From NCBI RefSeq assembly GCF_023015905.1, contig NZ_JALKBD010000004.1:226595-290594 (forward strand): a DNA stretch of 64,000 nucleotides. Direction: 5' to 3'. A program made the translations under genes and the position numbers. Within the stretch, counting starts at the first letter, position 1. Every line of letters begins with the position of its first letter. The stretch is from Arenibacter sp. F20364. GTDB taxonomy: Bacteria; Bacteroidota; Bacteroidia; Flavobacteriales; Flavobacteriaceae. The notes below the pieces were generated by a model that worked only from the letters and a program-made list of their open reading frames with translations, had not been told where the DNA came from and searched no databases. This document shows, piece after piece, positions 54,673 through 63,638 of this stretch.

Positions 54673-55371
54673 TTAGCGAGTTACTTCCCCGTACGCATGG
54701 ATTTTTTCGCAGATAAGTCGCAATGAACTTTCAAGGTCGCCATCGGCCGTCTTAAAGGAATCGGCATCTATGGTCAACGGGGCTCCTAGAACAACCATGG
54801 GCGCCCCGTATTCTGGACAGCGTATGGCCTGTTCCAAAGTCAGTCCGCCAACGGCCTGTACCGGCACCTTGACGGCATTGACTACCTCTTTCAATTGGTC
54901 CATGGGGCTGGGCATTTTTAAGCCTTGGGCAGCAATGCCACGGCGCTCGTCATAACCTATGTGGTGAATAATATAATCGCACCCAAGGTCCTCCAACCAT
55001 TTGGCCCCTTCTACCATATCCGGACAACCCAAATTATCGCCCATTACCTTTACCCCGTAATCTTTGCCCGCCTGCACTACCACCTTTATTGTTTCCGCAT
55101 GTGCCCTGGCCATAACCACTACATGGGTAGCACCTGCCTTCGCCATCATTTCGGCCTCCAAATACCCACCGTCCATCGTCTTAAGATCTGCTACTATAGG
55201 GATATTGGGAAAGGCCTCCCTTAATTTTCGAACTCCATGCAATCCTTCAGCCAAGATAAGAGGGGTACCGGCTTCCAGCCAGTCCACCCCGGCGCGTAAG
55301 GCCATGGATGCAGTTTCTAAAGCTTCGTCAATATTGGTAAGGTCAAGGGAAATCTGTACGATTGGTTTCAT
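54673..55371 (-). CDS. HUMPS family lyase (3-hexulose-6-phosphate synthase/keto-gulonate-phosphate decarboxylase-like)
   Basis: 232 residues of the orotidine-phosphate decarboxylase superfamily. Asp10, Glu33 (WLEAGTPLI) and the Asp62-Lys64-Asp67 array in VADLKTMDGGY agree with HPS and 3-keto-L-gulonate-6-P decarboxylase (UlaD). These are Mg2+ enzymes that make or break a C-C bond next to an enediolate. No phospho-hexuloisomerase or UlaE/UlaF gene is near, so its substrate is not the textbook one by context. It is the first gene of the operon. Confidence 0.85.
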   Translation of the reverse strand: MKPIVQISLDLTNIDEALETASMALRAGVDWLEAGTPLILAEGLHGVRKLREAFPNIPIVADLKTMDGGYLEAEMMAKAGATHVVVMARAHAETIKVVVQAGKDYGVKVMGDNLGCPDMVEGAKWLEDLGCDYIIHHIGYDERRGIAAQGLKMPSPMDQLKEVVNAVKVPVQAVGGLTLEQAIRCPEYGAPMVVLGAPLTIDADSFKTADGDLESSLRLICEKIHAYGEVTR

Positions 55372-55815
55372 AATTGGTCAATAATTTTTTAATTGATTTT
55401 GTTGTATTATTTGATTTTATGTTAGCTGTTTTAAATTCAAAATGCTGATAAAACGATAAAAAAAGCATTGATTATTTAGGGCAACATCAAGAATCCAAAG
55501 ATAAAGAATCACAATACATAAAATTTATCAATTATAAATCCAATATTACCCTTTTATGATTTACCCACCATTGTAATGCCACAACCAATAATAAATATAG
55601 CCTGTGGTTGCCAATGCCATTTTTGTCTTTTATATTCTTGGAAGAACTACTATTATTGCAAAAGATAAATTTTAAATAATACTAATTTAATACCGAATAA
55701 AGGCAAATAGGCCAATTTTGCTACCTTTTAATGTCAAGAGCTCAGTTGTCCCGTTGGAGGTTCAAGCCATTCAAAACATAACATCCAAAATCATATTTAT
55801 CCAATTAATTACAGA
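55372..55815. other. Divergent regulatory gap
   Basis: 444 AT-rich bases between the HUMPS operon (leftward) and a TonB receptor gene (rightward), with no gene seen. It holds an exact -7 box for the operon at 55496-55503. A one-off box (TACCTTTT) lies near the 3' end, about 85 bases before the receptor start. Confidence 0.5.
55496..55503 (-). promoter_or_regulatory. -7 promoter box of the HUMPS operon
   Basis: The minus strand reads TATCTTTG, an exact match, implying a leader of about 120 bases before the first ATG at 55371. That is long for this genome, so another promoter nearer the gene is possible. Confidence 0.4.
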
Positions 55816-57873
55816 ATGACCTTAGTTTTAAATAGACCTTCAAAATTACTTTTTGCCATTATTTTCTGCAGTATCACAGGATTCTTAGTTGGCCAGGAAA
55901 ATTCCGAGTCACCTAAAGACTCTTTGCCCTTAAACGCCTTGGAGGAGGTAGTGGTTACGGCAAACAGATACGGATCCATACAACATAAGACCCCGGAAGC
56001 CATTGAGGTGGTCAACAACAACTCCATACAAAGATTTCAATTACGTACTGCTCCCGAAGCACTGCAATTGGCAACAGGGGTGTTTGTTCAAAAAACCAAC
56101 CATGGCGGAGGATCGCCCTTTATAAGGGGGTTAACAGGGAATCAAACCTTACTGCTTTATGACGGTATCCGCCTTAATAATGCCACGGTAAGATCGGGAC
56201 CCAACCAGTATTTTAATACCATTGATGTGTTCAGCGTGGGCAAAATGGAAGTTTTACGTGGAAGCGGTTCTGTACAATATGGTTCCGATGCCATAGGAGG
56301 AACCATCCAAGCCTTGAGCAAAAAGGTGGAAACCGCCGAAAAACCGGTTTGGGGTACAGATCTTTTTACCCGATTTGTGACCCAGAACATGGAACAGACG
56401 GCCAATGCAGCCTTAAAATACGGGGACAAACGAGTGGCCTTTAGGGCCAATGCCACTTGGCGAAATTTCGGAGACCTTATAGGTGGTGATACCACAGGAC
56501 AACAGATTCCGACCGGCTACCGAGAATTGGATTTTGACCTCAAGGGAAAAATATTGCTGTCGGACCGTTCCAGCCTCACCACAGTGTACCAACGTGTGCA
56601 TCAAAAAGATGTTCCCGTCTACCACAAGGTAGCCTTGGAGGATTATGCCATAAATAAGATGGACCCGCAAAAAAGGGAACTGGCCTACCTTAGACTCCAC
56701 CAGGACTTAGGAAACAATATCGTTAAAACCGCGGTGGTCACCACTTCCTACCAACATCATGAAGAAGGTAGGATATTGCAAAAAAATGGCTCCACTTCAC
56801 TGCGAACCGAAAATGATAAGGTGAGGACCTTTGGATTTTCGGCCGAAACATTTTCGAGCCATGGAAAAATATGGTCCGCTAATAGCGGGGTCGAGATCTA
56901 TAACGACAAGGTAAGAAGTAGTCGCACGGATAAGGATCTGACCAGCAGCAACGAAACGGCCAATCGTGGATTATATCCAGACGGGGCCACCATGACCAGT
57001 ATTGCCGCTTTCAGCATGCATACCCTAAGCATGGAGCAATGGGACATTACAGCAGGATTGCGGTTCAATACCTTTATCAACAAAGTGACCGATTCGATCT
57101 TGGGTGCCACCAAACTTACACCCTCGGCCTTGGTTGGAAATCTGGGGGTGCAGCGAAGACTGAATGAAACATCCAATGTCTTTGCTTCGGTAAATACAGG
57201 CTTTAGGGCTCCGAATATCAATGATCTTGGATCCTTGGGCATAGTAGATTTTAGGTACGAAACACCCAATTTCGATCTAAAACCGGAACATTCCCTACAA
57301 TATCAACTGGGCTACAAATTTCGCAATCGTGCCGTAAAGGCCGAAGTATTTTTATATCGTAATGAATTGTACGATTTAATTGTACGGAACAGAATAGCTG
57401 TCGACAGTATTGAGGGCTATCCCGTTTATCAAAAGAAAAATGTGGAACGCGGCTTTATCCAAGGGGCCGAAATGGGCTTGGATCTAAGCCTGAATCCGAA
57501 TTGGAACCTATCAGGAAATATGACCTATACCTATGGTCAAAACAAAACCAGTGATGAACCGGCTCGCCGAATCCCGCCTTTATTTGGTCGATTGGCCACC
57601 TCCTACACATTCAAAAATTGGAATCTTAGTGCAGATTGGCTCTTGGCAGGCAAACAGGACCGTTTGGCGTCTGGGGATGTAGACGACAATAGAATCCCTG
57701 ATGGTGGTACGCGCGGTTGGAACGTACTTAATATTCATGGCAGTTATTCCATTAATTACATTACCATAGCTGTTGGACTACAGAATATCTTCAATGAGGA
57801 TTATAGATATCATGGCTCTGGAGTCAATGGTTATGGGAGGTCTGGAGTGTTATCTGTAAGTGCGAGTTTGTAG
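55816..57873 (+). CDS. TonB-dependent outer-membrane receptor
   Basis: 685 residues: signal peptide, TonB-box-like LEEVVVTANRYG (residues 39-50), plug domain (about 55-170: FIRGLTGNQTLLLYDGIRLNNAT, MEVLRGSGSVQYGSDAIGGTIQ) and a barrel ending in an aromatic-poor SVSASL. There is no carboxypeptidase-like N-terminal domain and no SusD partner, so it resembles metal, haem or vitamin receptors more than glycan importers. The ligand is unknown. It is convergent with the YncE/phosphatase gene. Confidence 0.88.
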   Translation: MTLVLNRPSKLLFAIIFCSITGFLVGQENSESPKDSLPLNALEEVVVTANRYGSIQHKTPEAIEVVNNNSIQRFQLRTAPEALQLATGVFVQKTNHGGGSPFIRGLTGNQTLLLYDGIRLNNATVRSGPNQYFNTIDVFSVGKMEVLRGSGSVQYGSDAIGGTIQALSKKVETAEKPVWGTDLFTRFVTQNMEQTANAALKYGDKRVAFRANATWRNFGDLIGGDTTGQQIPTGYRELDFDLKGKILLSDRSSLTTVYQRVHQKDVPVYHKVALEDYAINKMDPQKRELAYLRLHQDLGNNIVKTAVVTTSYQHHEEGRILQKNGSTSLRTENDKVRTFGFSAETFSSHGKIWSANSGVEIYNDKVRSSRTDKDLTSSNETANRGLYPDGATMTSIAAFSMHTLSMEQWDITAGLRFNTFINKVTDSILGATKLTPSALVGNLGVQRRLNETSNVFASVNTGFRAPNINDLGSLGIVDFRYETPNFDLKPEHSLQYQLGYKFRNRAVKAEVFLYRNELYDLIVRNRIAVDSIEGYPVYQKKNVERGFIQGAEMGLDLSLNPNWNLSGNMTYTYGQNKTSDEPARRIPPLFGRLATSYTFKNWNLSADWLLAGKQDRLASGDVDDNRIPDGGTRGWNVLNIHGSYSINYITIAVGLQNIFNEDYRYHGSGVNGYGRSGVLSVSASL

Positions 57874-58268
57874 TGGTGATTTTTGAGTTTTAAATCAAGA
57901 ACGGAATAAGAAAAGCTCCTTCCCTTGGGCTTGTTCAGAGCGGAGTCGAAGTATAAGGGAAGGTGGATTCTCCGACCATAGGAGGAGAAGACGGAAGGGA
58001 TTGAAAACCTAAGATATGGGGTACTACAAAATATAGGGAGTGAATACAGAAATACACCCCTACCTCCCGCGGAAAACCCACCCCTAACCCCTCCCAAGAG
58101 GGGAATTGTTAGGAACCAAAACTCATGGACAGGAGAAGGAGCTCATAGTTATTTCCACTTTAAAGTGGTCAACCTATATCAGGGACGTAGACCACTGTCA
58201 ACTGTCAACTGCCCACTGATTACTGCCCACTGTTCACTGCCCACTGTTTACTGATTACTGATTACTGT
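57874..58268. other. Repeat-filled gap between convergent genes
   Basis: 395 bases holding a C-rich cassette (57914-58105), a short inverted pair ACTTTAAAGT (about 58158-58167) and the ACTG array from 58194. The open frame across 57831-58097 consists of the cassette and is not a gene. Confidence 0.65.
57914..58105. repeat. C-rich dispersed cassette, copy 1
   Basis: It has two parts: a CCTTCCCTTGG...AAGGGAAGG hairpin region ending GACGGAAGGGATTGAAA, and a 30-base tail at 58076-58105 (ACCCACCCCTAACCCCTCCC then AAGAGGGGAA). The tail recurs at 62476-62505 and 63837-63866 with one base change. A 26-base insertion interrupts the first hairpin compared with the 63725 copy. Confidence 0.75.
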
Positions 58269-58277
58269 TTACTGTTC
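58194..58277. repeat. ACTG 7-nt periodic repeat array, copy 3
   Basis: Units such as CTGTCAA, CTGCCCA, CTGATTA and CTGTTTA recur every 7 bases. The array runs into the end of the phosphatase gene: its last codons GAA-CAG-TAA (stop at 58269-58271 on the minus strand) are repeat sequence. Confidence 0.85.
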
Positions 58278-60989
58278 ATCATCCGTCTTGTTCTCATAAT
58301 GGTTTACCCTTGCCTCGTCTTCATTGTCCATTGGGGGACCCTGTTCTATTTTGCGCCAATCGATAGTTTTATTGTACTTCTGCATGGAGAGTTCCGCGTT
58401 GTACATACGTTCATCATGGCGTTCCAAAGTATAGGGTGTAAAGTCGGGCTCCGAGGTGAAAAAATCCTGAAGCAAGGATGCCGTAACATCGAATTGATTT
58501 ACATAGGGAACATTCAAAATATTGTACATAGTCTTTAACAGGGCACCAAAATTGGCATGGGTGTTGGAAACATAGCCTTTTTTCACATAAGGCCCCGCCA
58601 TCATAAGAATGGACCTATGGGCATCCACGTGATCTACACCACCTTGGGGATCGTCCTCCGTAATGATGACCAGCATATTCTTCCAGTATTTGGTCCTGGA
58701 CAGAAAATGCAAAACCCTACCTACTGCCAAGTCATTATCTACCATAAAGGATTGTGGGTAAGGATAACCATCTTCTGGACGTATTCCTGCCCCGTGATCG
58801 TTGGGCAACATCATGGTCACCAATTGCGGCATTTCTTCCTCCCCTTCTATCCATTTCTCTGTAAACTCCCTTTCAAACTGATCCATTCGGTATTGATCGG
58901 GAATATTCATATTGTACCCGGCAAAGTCGTGGCTGGTCCTTGTAAACAAAGCCTTTTGCATGGGCACCATCACCCCATGGGCAGCGCCTGTATTGGTATC
59001 GTACCATTCTTCGCGCACATGTGCCGTTTCATTGGCCTGTCCAAAATTGTAGAAGGAAACCTTTTCCCTATCCAAAGCTTCCCAAAGTCCGCCAATCTCC
59101 GCATAATCCTCAGGATCTACACTTCCAATTGTTCCAGGGTGCCGACGCCCCGGAGCGTCCGAGAATATTTTGGCCGTCTTGCTCACACTGGCATTCGCCT
59201 CTACCCATTCGTTGGGAATAACACCCACTAGCCAATGATGGCCGTGCACCGAGGCATCACTATCGCAATAGTAATTGTCCGAATAGGCAAATTGCTTTGC
59301 GGCCTTATGGTGGTTGGGTGAAATGCGCAGGTTGGGGAATTGTGCCTGAACGGAATCCGGCAAGGTATAGGTATTATTAACGCCATATCGGGCCAAAGTA
59401 CTATCGCCCTTTCCTGTTTTAAGCTGTCCAAAAACCTCATCGTAGGTCCTGTTCTCCTTGGTAATATACACCACGTGTTTAATTGGACTCTGGCGCAACT
59501 TTGGCAAGGGAGGCAAAGGATTGGTACCATCATCGGTTATGGTGCTTTCCCTGAAGGTATTGTCGATAGATATTTTGGTGTACTCGGCAAGTTTTTCATC
59601 GGTTGGCATAGGGACCCTTTGAAAGCTCCCCAATTGAATATCCCCAATGTAATCGCCCTGTGGGGGTTCTACAAAGTCCTTCCCGCCATTGGGTCCGGCC
59701 CCAAGACCTCTACAGGTAATAATATAAATATTCTTTTCATCCTTGGACAATTCCACCCTGGTAGGCCCCCAGCCACTGGGAATAAGCCCCTTGGTGGTTT
59801 GGGAGGGAATGTCTATGACGGCCACCGCATTGAATCCCAATAAGGCCACATATAATGTTTTTTCAGCTTTGTCCATGGTGATACCAAAGGGCAGCAGACC
59901 ACGGTATTTGTCGATTCGTGGATCCACCTTAATGGGAATATGCCCTACAATTTCCTGACTTAAATGATCAATGATGGTGATATTGTCGTTGGTGGCATTG
60001 GTTATATAGGCAAATTGTTTCCCAACGGCAATGGAATTGGGACTTGCGCCACCAACCACTTCGGCATCCTCCACGGTCTGTCCTATTTGATGTCCCGTTT
60101 TAAATTTTTTGATCACCTTATTATTGTCCAGGTCAATGGTAAAGACACTCATGGCATCCGGATGCAACGGACTCCCCAAGCCTGGGATCTTTCGTCCTTC
60201 CACTTCGGTACCCTCTATGGATTCCTTGGTATTGTCCCCATAGGGGTGATGGGAAATCATTAAGGAATCGTAATTGGCCGGAGTGGCGCCCTCTATCAAA
60301 GGATAGGAATACACCCCGACATTGGCTACAAAGGCCTGCTTTTTATCGGGACTGATGGCCAAGCCAAAAGGCTGTCTTCCTACATTGACGCTCCCCTTTA
60401 TTTTTTTGGTATCCAGATCGATACGCACCAGTCTAAAATTGCCCCGATCCAGCACCAACAGTTCGTTCTCGTCCTCATTGATCCTCAGATCGGAAGTAAA
60501 ACTATCCTGATAATCCTTCCCGTCAACCATACCGTTCAAGGAGATGGAATCCACTTTTACAAGATTCTCCACATCATACTGTATAACAGCTCCCGTATCT
60601 CCCCCACTTAAATAAACCGTTTTGGAATCCTGAGCAAATTCAACCCCCAAAAAAGAACCCTTGGCCAACGGTGACGGTATACTGCCGTCATAGCTGGGAA
60701 TCCTGACCGACTCCAAGGAGGCGACGTCAATTACTGTAAAGACCCCATTGTGCAGGGTAACCGCCTTGCTCCCATCAGGAGAAACGGCCATCCCAAAAGG
60801 ATCATGTGTAATCCGCAATTTATCCCCTACTGGTGTCACATACCTCCCACTGGCCAAAATGGATATTCCATTTTCATCAATAATACTGTACTGATCTTTA
60901 CCGGGTACCTGTAAAATGGAGATACTGTTTTGGCGTGAATTACAGGCAATAAAAACGAGTGTTAAAAGGAGGATAATTAGCCGATTCAT
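58269..60989 (-). CDS. YncE-like beta-propeller/alkaline phosphatase-family fusion lipoprotein
   Basis: 906 residues with lipobox LVFIACNS (Cys16). Residues of about 30-430 form a YncE/WD40-like seven-blade propeller (repeats such as GRQPFGLAISPDKKQAFVANVG and PFGITMDKAEKTLYVALLG). Residues of about 500-880 are an alkaline phosphatase/phosphoesterase superfamily domain (VVYITKENRTYDEVFG, FAYSDNYYCDSDASVHGHHW, ITEDDPQGGVDHVDAHRS). It is probably a surface or periplasmic hydrolase of a phosphate ester. The final residues DEQ and the stop come from an ACTG repeat. Confidence 0.87.
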   Translation of the reverse strand: MNRLIILLLTLVFIACNSRQNSISILQVPGKDQYSIIDENGISILASGRYVTPVGDKLRITHDPFGMAVSPDGSKAVTLHNGVFTVIDVASLESVRIPSYDGSIPSPLAKGSFLGVEFAQDSKTVYLSGGDTGAVIQYDVENLVKVDSISLNGMVDGKDYQDSFTSDLRINEDENELLVLDRGNFRLVRIDLDTKKIKGSVNVGRQPFGLAISPDKKQAFVANVGVYSYPLIEGATPANYDSLMISHHPYGDNTKESIEGTEVEGRKIPGLGSPLHPDAMSVFTIDLDNNKVIKKFKTGHQIGQTVEDAEVVGGASPNSIAVGKQFAYITNATNDNITIIDHLSQEIVGHIPIKVDPRIDKYRGLLPFGITMDKAEKTLYVALLGFNAVAVIDIPSQTTKGLIPSGWGPTRVELSKDEKNIYIITCRGLGAGPNGGKDFVEPPQGDYIGDIQLGSFQRVPMPTDEKLAEYTKISIDNTFRESTITDDGTNPLPPLPKLRQSPIKHVVYITKENRTYDEVFGQLKTGKGDSTLARYGVNNTYTLPDSVQAQFPNLRISPNHHKAAKQFAYSDNYYCDSDASVHGHHWLVGVIPNEWVEANASVSKTAKIFSDAPGRRHPGTIGSVDPEDYAEIGGLWEALDREKVSFYNFGQANETAHVREEWYDTNTGAAHGVMVPMQKALFTRTSHDFAGYNMNIPDQYRMDQFEREFTEKWIEGEEEMPQLVTMMLPNDHGAGIRPEDGYPYPQSFMVDNDLAVGRVLHFLSRTKYWKNMLVIITEDDPQGGVDHVDAHRSILMMAGPYVKKGYVSNTHANFGALLKTMYNILNVPYVNQFDVTASLLQDFFTSEPDFTPYTLERHDERMYNAELSMQKYNKTIDWRKIEQGPPMDNEDEARVNHYENKTDDEQ

Positions 60990-61156
60990 TAGGTTGAATT
61001 TAAGGTGTAAATAGATATTTTAAATATTAAAAAATAATATTACGCATTTTTGGCCAAAGGGATAGGGTCTTAACCATAATTTTACATTATGTTAAAATAA
61101 TTTAATTGAAGTAAAAGTGACAAATGGCCAAAATGGTATTCAAACTCAATCTCAGC

Positions 61157-62296
61157 TTAATTGATATAGCCATAAATAGGTGCTATAAAGTTACCGTTCA
61201 AAAAAGGTTTTGGATCTATTTGACTTTGCAGAACAACCCCCTTGTATTCGGACTCCATCAACATAAAAGCAGCCTGAACCATGGGTGCCGCCGTGGTGGT
61301 CTGTATGGCCCTTAGTCTGTGTATCCCTACTTTTTGCGGGAATATCAGCTTGGAGACCTCACTCCTTCTAAGCACCCCGTGCGTATCCTTGCCTTCCACA
61401 GCGGCATATAGTACAATTTGGTCGTTTTCGATATGGGGAATTTCACTTTCCATTTTCTCCTGAAGGGTCTTAATAGAGGCATCCACATTTTTAAAACCTG
61501 CAAGCTGTTGTTGCACCCAGGCGTAGTGCCCGGGATATCTCAAGGTCTTATAATCCAGGTCTCGCACCTTGCCCGCTAGGGCGTCCGGAAGATCGGCGGC
61601 CCCACCTGAAGTAAGGTCTTCTTCATAGGTCCTACCATCTATAATAATCGTTGCCCTTTCGGAGAGGGATTTAAGAGGTACTTTTTTGTAATTACGGACT
61701 GCTTCCGCATCCTTTACATATTCGGTGGCAACCCCCACGGGACTCCAGGTAAATCCGTAATAATGTGGTGCTACGGCATGGTCCGTTAAGGCCCCCACCT
61801 TAAACTGCAGCTTATCTACCTTGTCTACCTTATGCTTAATGCAAAATTCCTGAAAGAGATGGTGCGCCAACAGATTAATATACCCTGGAGCCAGTCCGGA
61901 TTGGAGCACAAAACCGGTTTCGGCATTTTTTGCCAATGCTATTATTTCATTGGTCTCCGCCACATATTCGGTGAGGTTTACATAGTGCATTTTAAAATCT
62001 TTGGCATAGCTCGCCATTTTGGGGGCCAAGCTACCGGGCAGACAATCCAGCAGCACATCGCCCTGCGTAAAAATATCCTCCATTTCTTGGGTCAGGCCCG
62101 ATTCGGAAAGCCAAAACGCCTTTGCCACCCCTGGGTTGGTTGTACCCTCCCCTATCCAATGGGCCACCTTTTCCGCCCTTTCCAGCGTGCGATTGCCAAT
62201 GAATATTTTTAGAGGAACATTTCCCCAATCCGCCATTATCAATCCAACGGCCTGGGCAATACCCCCAGCACCGGCAATAACCATGTTATACGACAT
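61157..62296 (-). CDS. Saccharopine dehydrogenase-like oxidoreductase
   Basis: 379 residues from ATG 62296; an earlier TTG at 62374 adds a leader unlike the family. The N-terminal Rossmann motif is VIAGAGGIAQAVG, followed by DCLPGSLAPKMASYAKDFKMHYVNLTEY and LQSGLAPGYINLLAHHL, typical of the saccharopine/carboxynorspermidine/lysine dehydrogenase group. It probably interconverts an amino acid and keto acid with NAD(P). No lysine pathway neighbour is visible, so the exact reaction is open. Confidence 0.85.
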   Translation of the reverse strand: MSYNMVIAGAGGIAQAVGLIMADWGNVPLKIFIGNRTLERAEKVAHWIGEGTTNPGVAKAFWLSESGLTQEMEDIFTQGDVLLDCLPGSLAPKMASYAKDFKMHYVNLTEYVAETNEIIALAKNAETGFVLQSGLAPGYINLLAHHLFQEFCIKHKVDKVDKLQFKVGALTDHAVAPHYYGFTWSPVGVATEYVKDAEAVRNYKKVPLKSLSERATIIIDGRTYEEDLTSGGAADLPDALAGKVRDLDYKTLRYPGHYAWVQQQLAGFKNVDASIKTLQEKMESEIPHIENDQIVLYAAVEGKDTHGVLRRSEVSKLIFPQKVGIHRLRAIQTTTAAPMVQAAFMLMESEYKGVVLQSQIDPKPFLNGNFIAPIYGYIN

Positions 62297-62475
62297 AAAT
62301 AATAAGCTTAATATGTTATAAGAAAGATAGCATTTTTTATCCAGATTTCTGCTGATACTTGGATATAGTATCATGCCGTTTAAGGCCCTTCCAAATAACT
62401 ATCGGGACTAGCCCCCGGCAAAAGGACCCCTCCCGATAGTTAACGGGAGAGAAGTCGCACATATTGGTAATAGTT

Positions 62476-62505
62476 ACCCACCCCTAGCCCCTCCCAAGAG
62501 GGGAA
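62476..62505. repeat. C-rich dispersed cassette tail, copy 2
   Basis: Identical over 30 bases to 63837-63866 and one base different from 58076-58105. It contains the short inverted pair CCCCTC/GAGGGG. Confidence 0.75.
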
Positions 62506-62534
62506 TATGTTAGTTGCCCAGAATCTAGACTCTA

Positions 62535-62667
62535 GCGTCAATTCGAGTGAAATGGCGTTAGCCATTTTGTATCGAGAACTGGTTAAGTGCACGTCGTCTA
62601 CTTCTCGATACAATCCTCCTTTGTCGGATCACCCGCCTTGACGGTCGGGTAAACTCGAAGTGACGGC
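62535..62667. repeat. Palindromic repeat element (REP-like), complete copy
   Basis: Ends GCGTCAATTCGAGT...ACTCGAAGTGACGGC are inverted with few mismatches. Inside are AAATGGC/GCCATTT and GTATCGAGAA/TTCTCGATAC. Bases 62542-62606 are 64/65 identical to 63639-63703. Confidence 0.8.
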
Positions 62668-62746
62668 TTTGAACTTTGAACTTTATAACATTGAACATTA
62701 AACTGAACACCATAGTCTAGTCTCCTGACTCTAGGTTCTCATTTCT

Positions 62747-62838
62747 CACTACTGACCACTGCCAACTGATTACTGTTTACTGCTAATTGTTCACTGTAAA
62801 TTGTTTCAACCACTGATTACTGTTTACTGTTCACTGAA
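62747..62838. repeat. ACTG 7-nt periodic repeat array, copy 4
   Basis: Units such as CTGACCA, CTGCCAA, CTGATTA and CTGTTTA, with a break near 62790-62810. It provides the final codons CAG-TGA of the FMN-binding lipoprotein gene. Confidence 0.8.
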
Positions 62839-63520
62839 CACTCTTCAAATAGCTGCTATATTTTCGCAAACCCTGATTCACCATGGAAACGGCTCCTTTA
62901 CTTGTCATGGTTGCTCCGGTTAACCCGTCAATAAAATGTCCGTCATCATTGGCTTTTTCAATTGCTTTTTGCAATGTGAATGTATCTTCCTCTAAGTTAA
63001 TTTTAACGCCTAGGAACTGATCCTCAAAGGTATTCTGGACCATAGCCGCACCATAACCTTCAGATTCCCCTTTATGCTCAAAGGCTATGTTCTTTATTTC
63101 CAGGGTCTTTTTATCCAACAGTACCTTTGCCCAAATGGCTCCACCAAAACCAACACCCTGTACGGGCAGAACAACCAGGTCCGTTCCCTTCACTTCAAAT
63201 ATGGGCAATGAAGCAGCTTGGCCGCGTGTCGCCAACTTTTTGTACAGGTCGCCTGCCCTATCAGTATCTATGGTAGTAATAGTGTTGCCCGATAAATCGA
63301 GCTCCTTAAAAATTATTAGGTCCTGAATGTCCGTCGTGTCCGTAAAATCGGGTGTTACAAAGGTTGCAATCTCCTTTATACTTTCCGATAAAGCGGGAGT
63401 GGCTTTGGTTTCCTGTTTTACGGTTTCAGTTTTTTGCTCCGTTTGCTTTGGATTTTCCTTGCAGTTCCACCCCAGTACAACCAAGATCATCAAAAGTATT
63501 TTTATTTTCTCCATATTCAT
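62831..63520 (-). CDS. NqrC/RnfG-like FMN-binding lipoprotein
   Basis: 229 residues. Lipobox LVVLGWNC (Cys20, possibly starting at the second Met), an acidic/Lys/Thr linker, then an FMN-binding domain with DGLTGATMTSKGAVSMV, the covalent flavinylation motif (D/S)xxTGAT in which Thr carries FMN, as in NqrC. Attachment needs ApbE, not seen here, and no other nqr or rnf gene is in the window. It is likely a stand-alone periplasmic electron carrier. The C-terminal SVQ and stop derive partly from the adjacent ACTG repeat. Confidence 0.85.
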   Translation of the reverse strand: MNMEKIKILLMILVVLGWNCKENPKQTEQKTETVKQETKATPALSESIKEIATFVTPDFTDTTDIQDLIIFKELDLSGNTITTIDTDRAGDLYKKLATRGQAASLPIFEVKGTDLVVLPVQGVGFGGAIWAKVLLDKKTLEIKNIAFEHKGESEGYGAAMVQNTFEDQFLGVKINLEEDTFTLQKAIEKANDDGHFIDGLTGATMTSKGAVSMVNQGLRKYSSYLKSVQ

Positions 63521-63638
63521 TTTTATTTAAAAAGTTCCAAATTGCCCAAAATGCTATTTTTCGAAGGTAATACGAAGGCATAATTCCTGAAATGATTTTG
63601 GTCAGTCCCATATATCAAGATGCTAGACGCTAGATTAG

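Larger units (their letters stand above)
62297..62830. other. Repeat-filled gap
   Basis: 534 bases holding the 30-base C-rich tail (62476-62505), the palindromic element (62535-62667), AAAGTT low-complexity sequence (62668-62715) and the ACTG array. A near-consensus box TATCTTTC lies just upstream of the saccharopine dehydrogenase-like gene. Confidence 0.65.

Noticed and set aside
57831..58097. 88-residue minus-strand open frame
   Set aside because: It overlaps the receptor gene end and is made of the C-rich repeat cassette; low-complexity peptide, no promoter.
58557..59231. 224-residue plus-strand open frame
   Set aside because: Antisense to the phosphatase domain, whose codon pattern and motifs are unmistakable; no promoter or homologous pattern.
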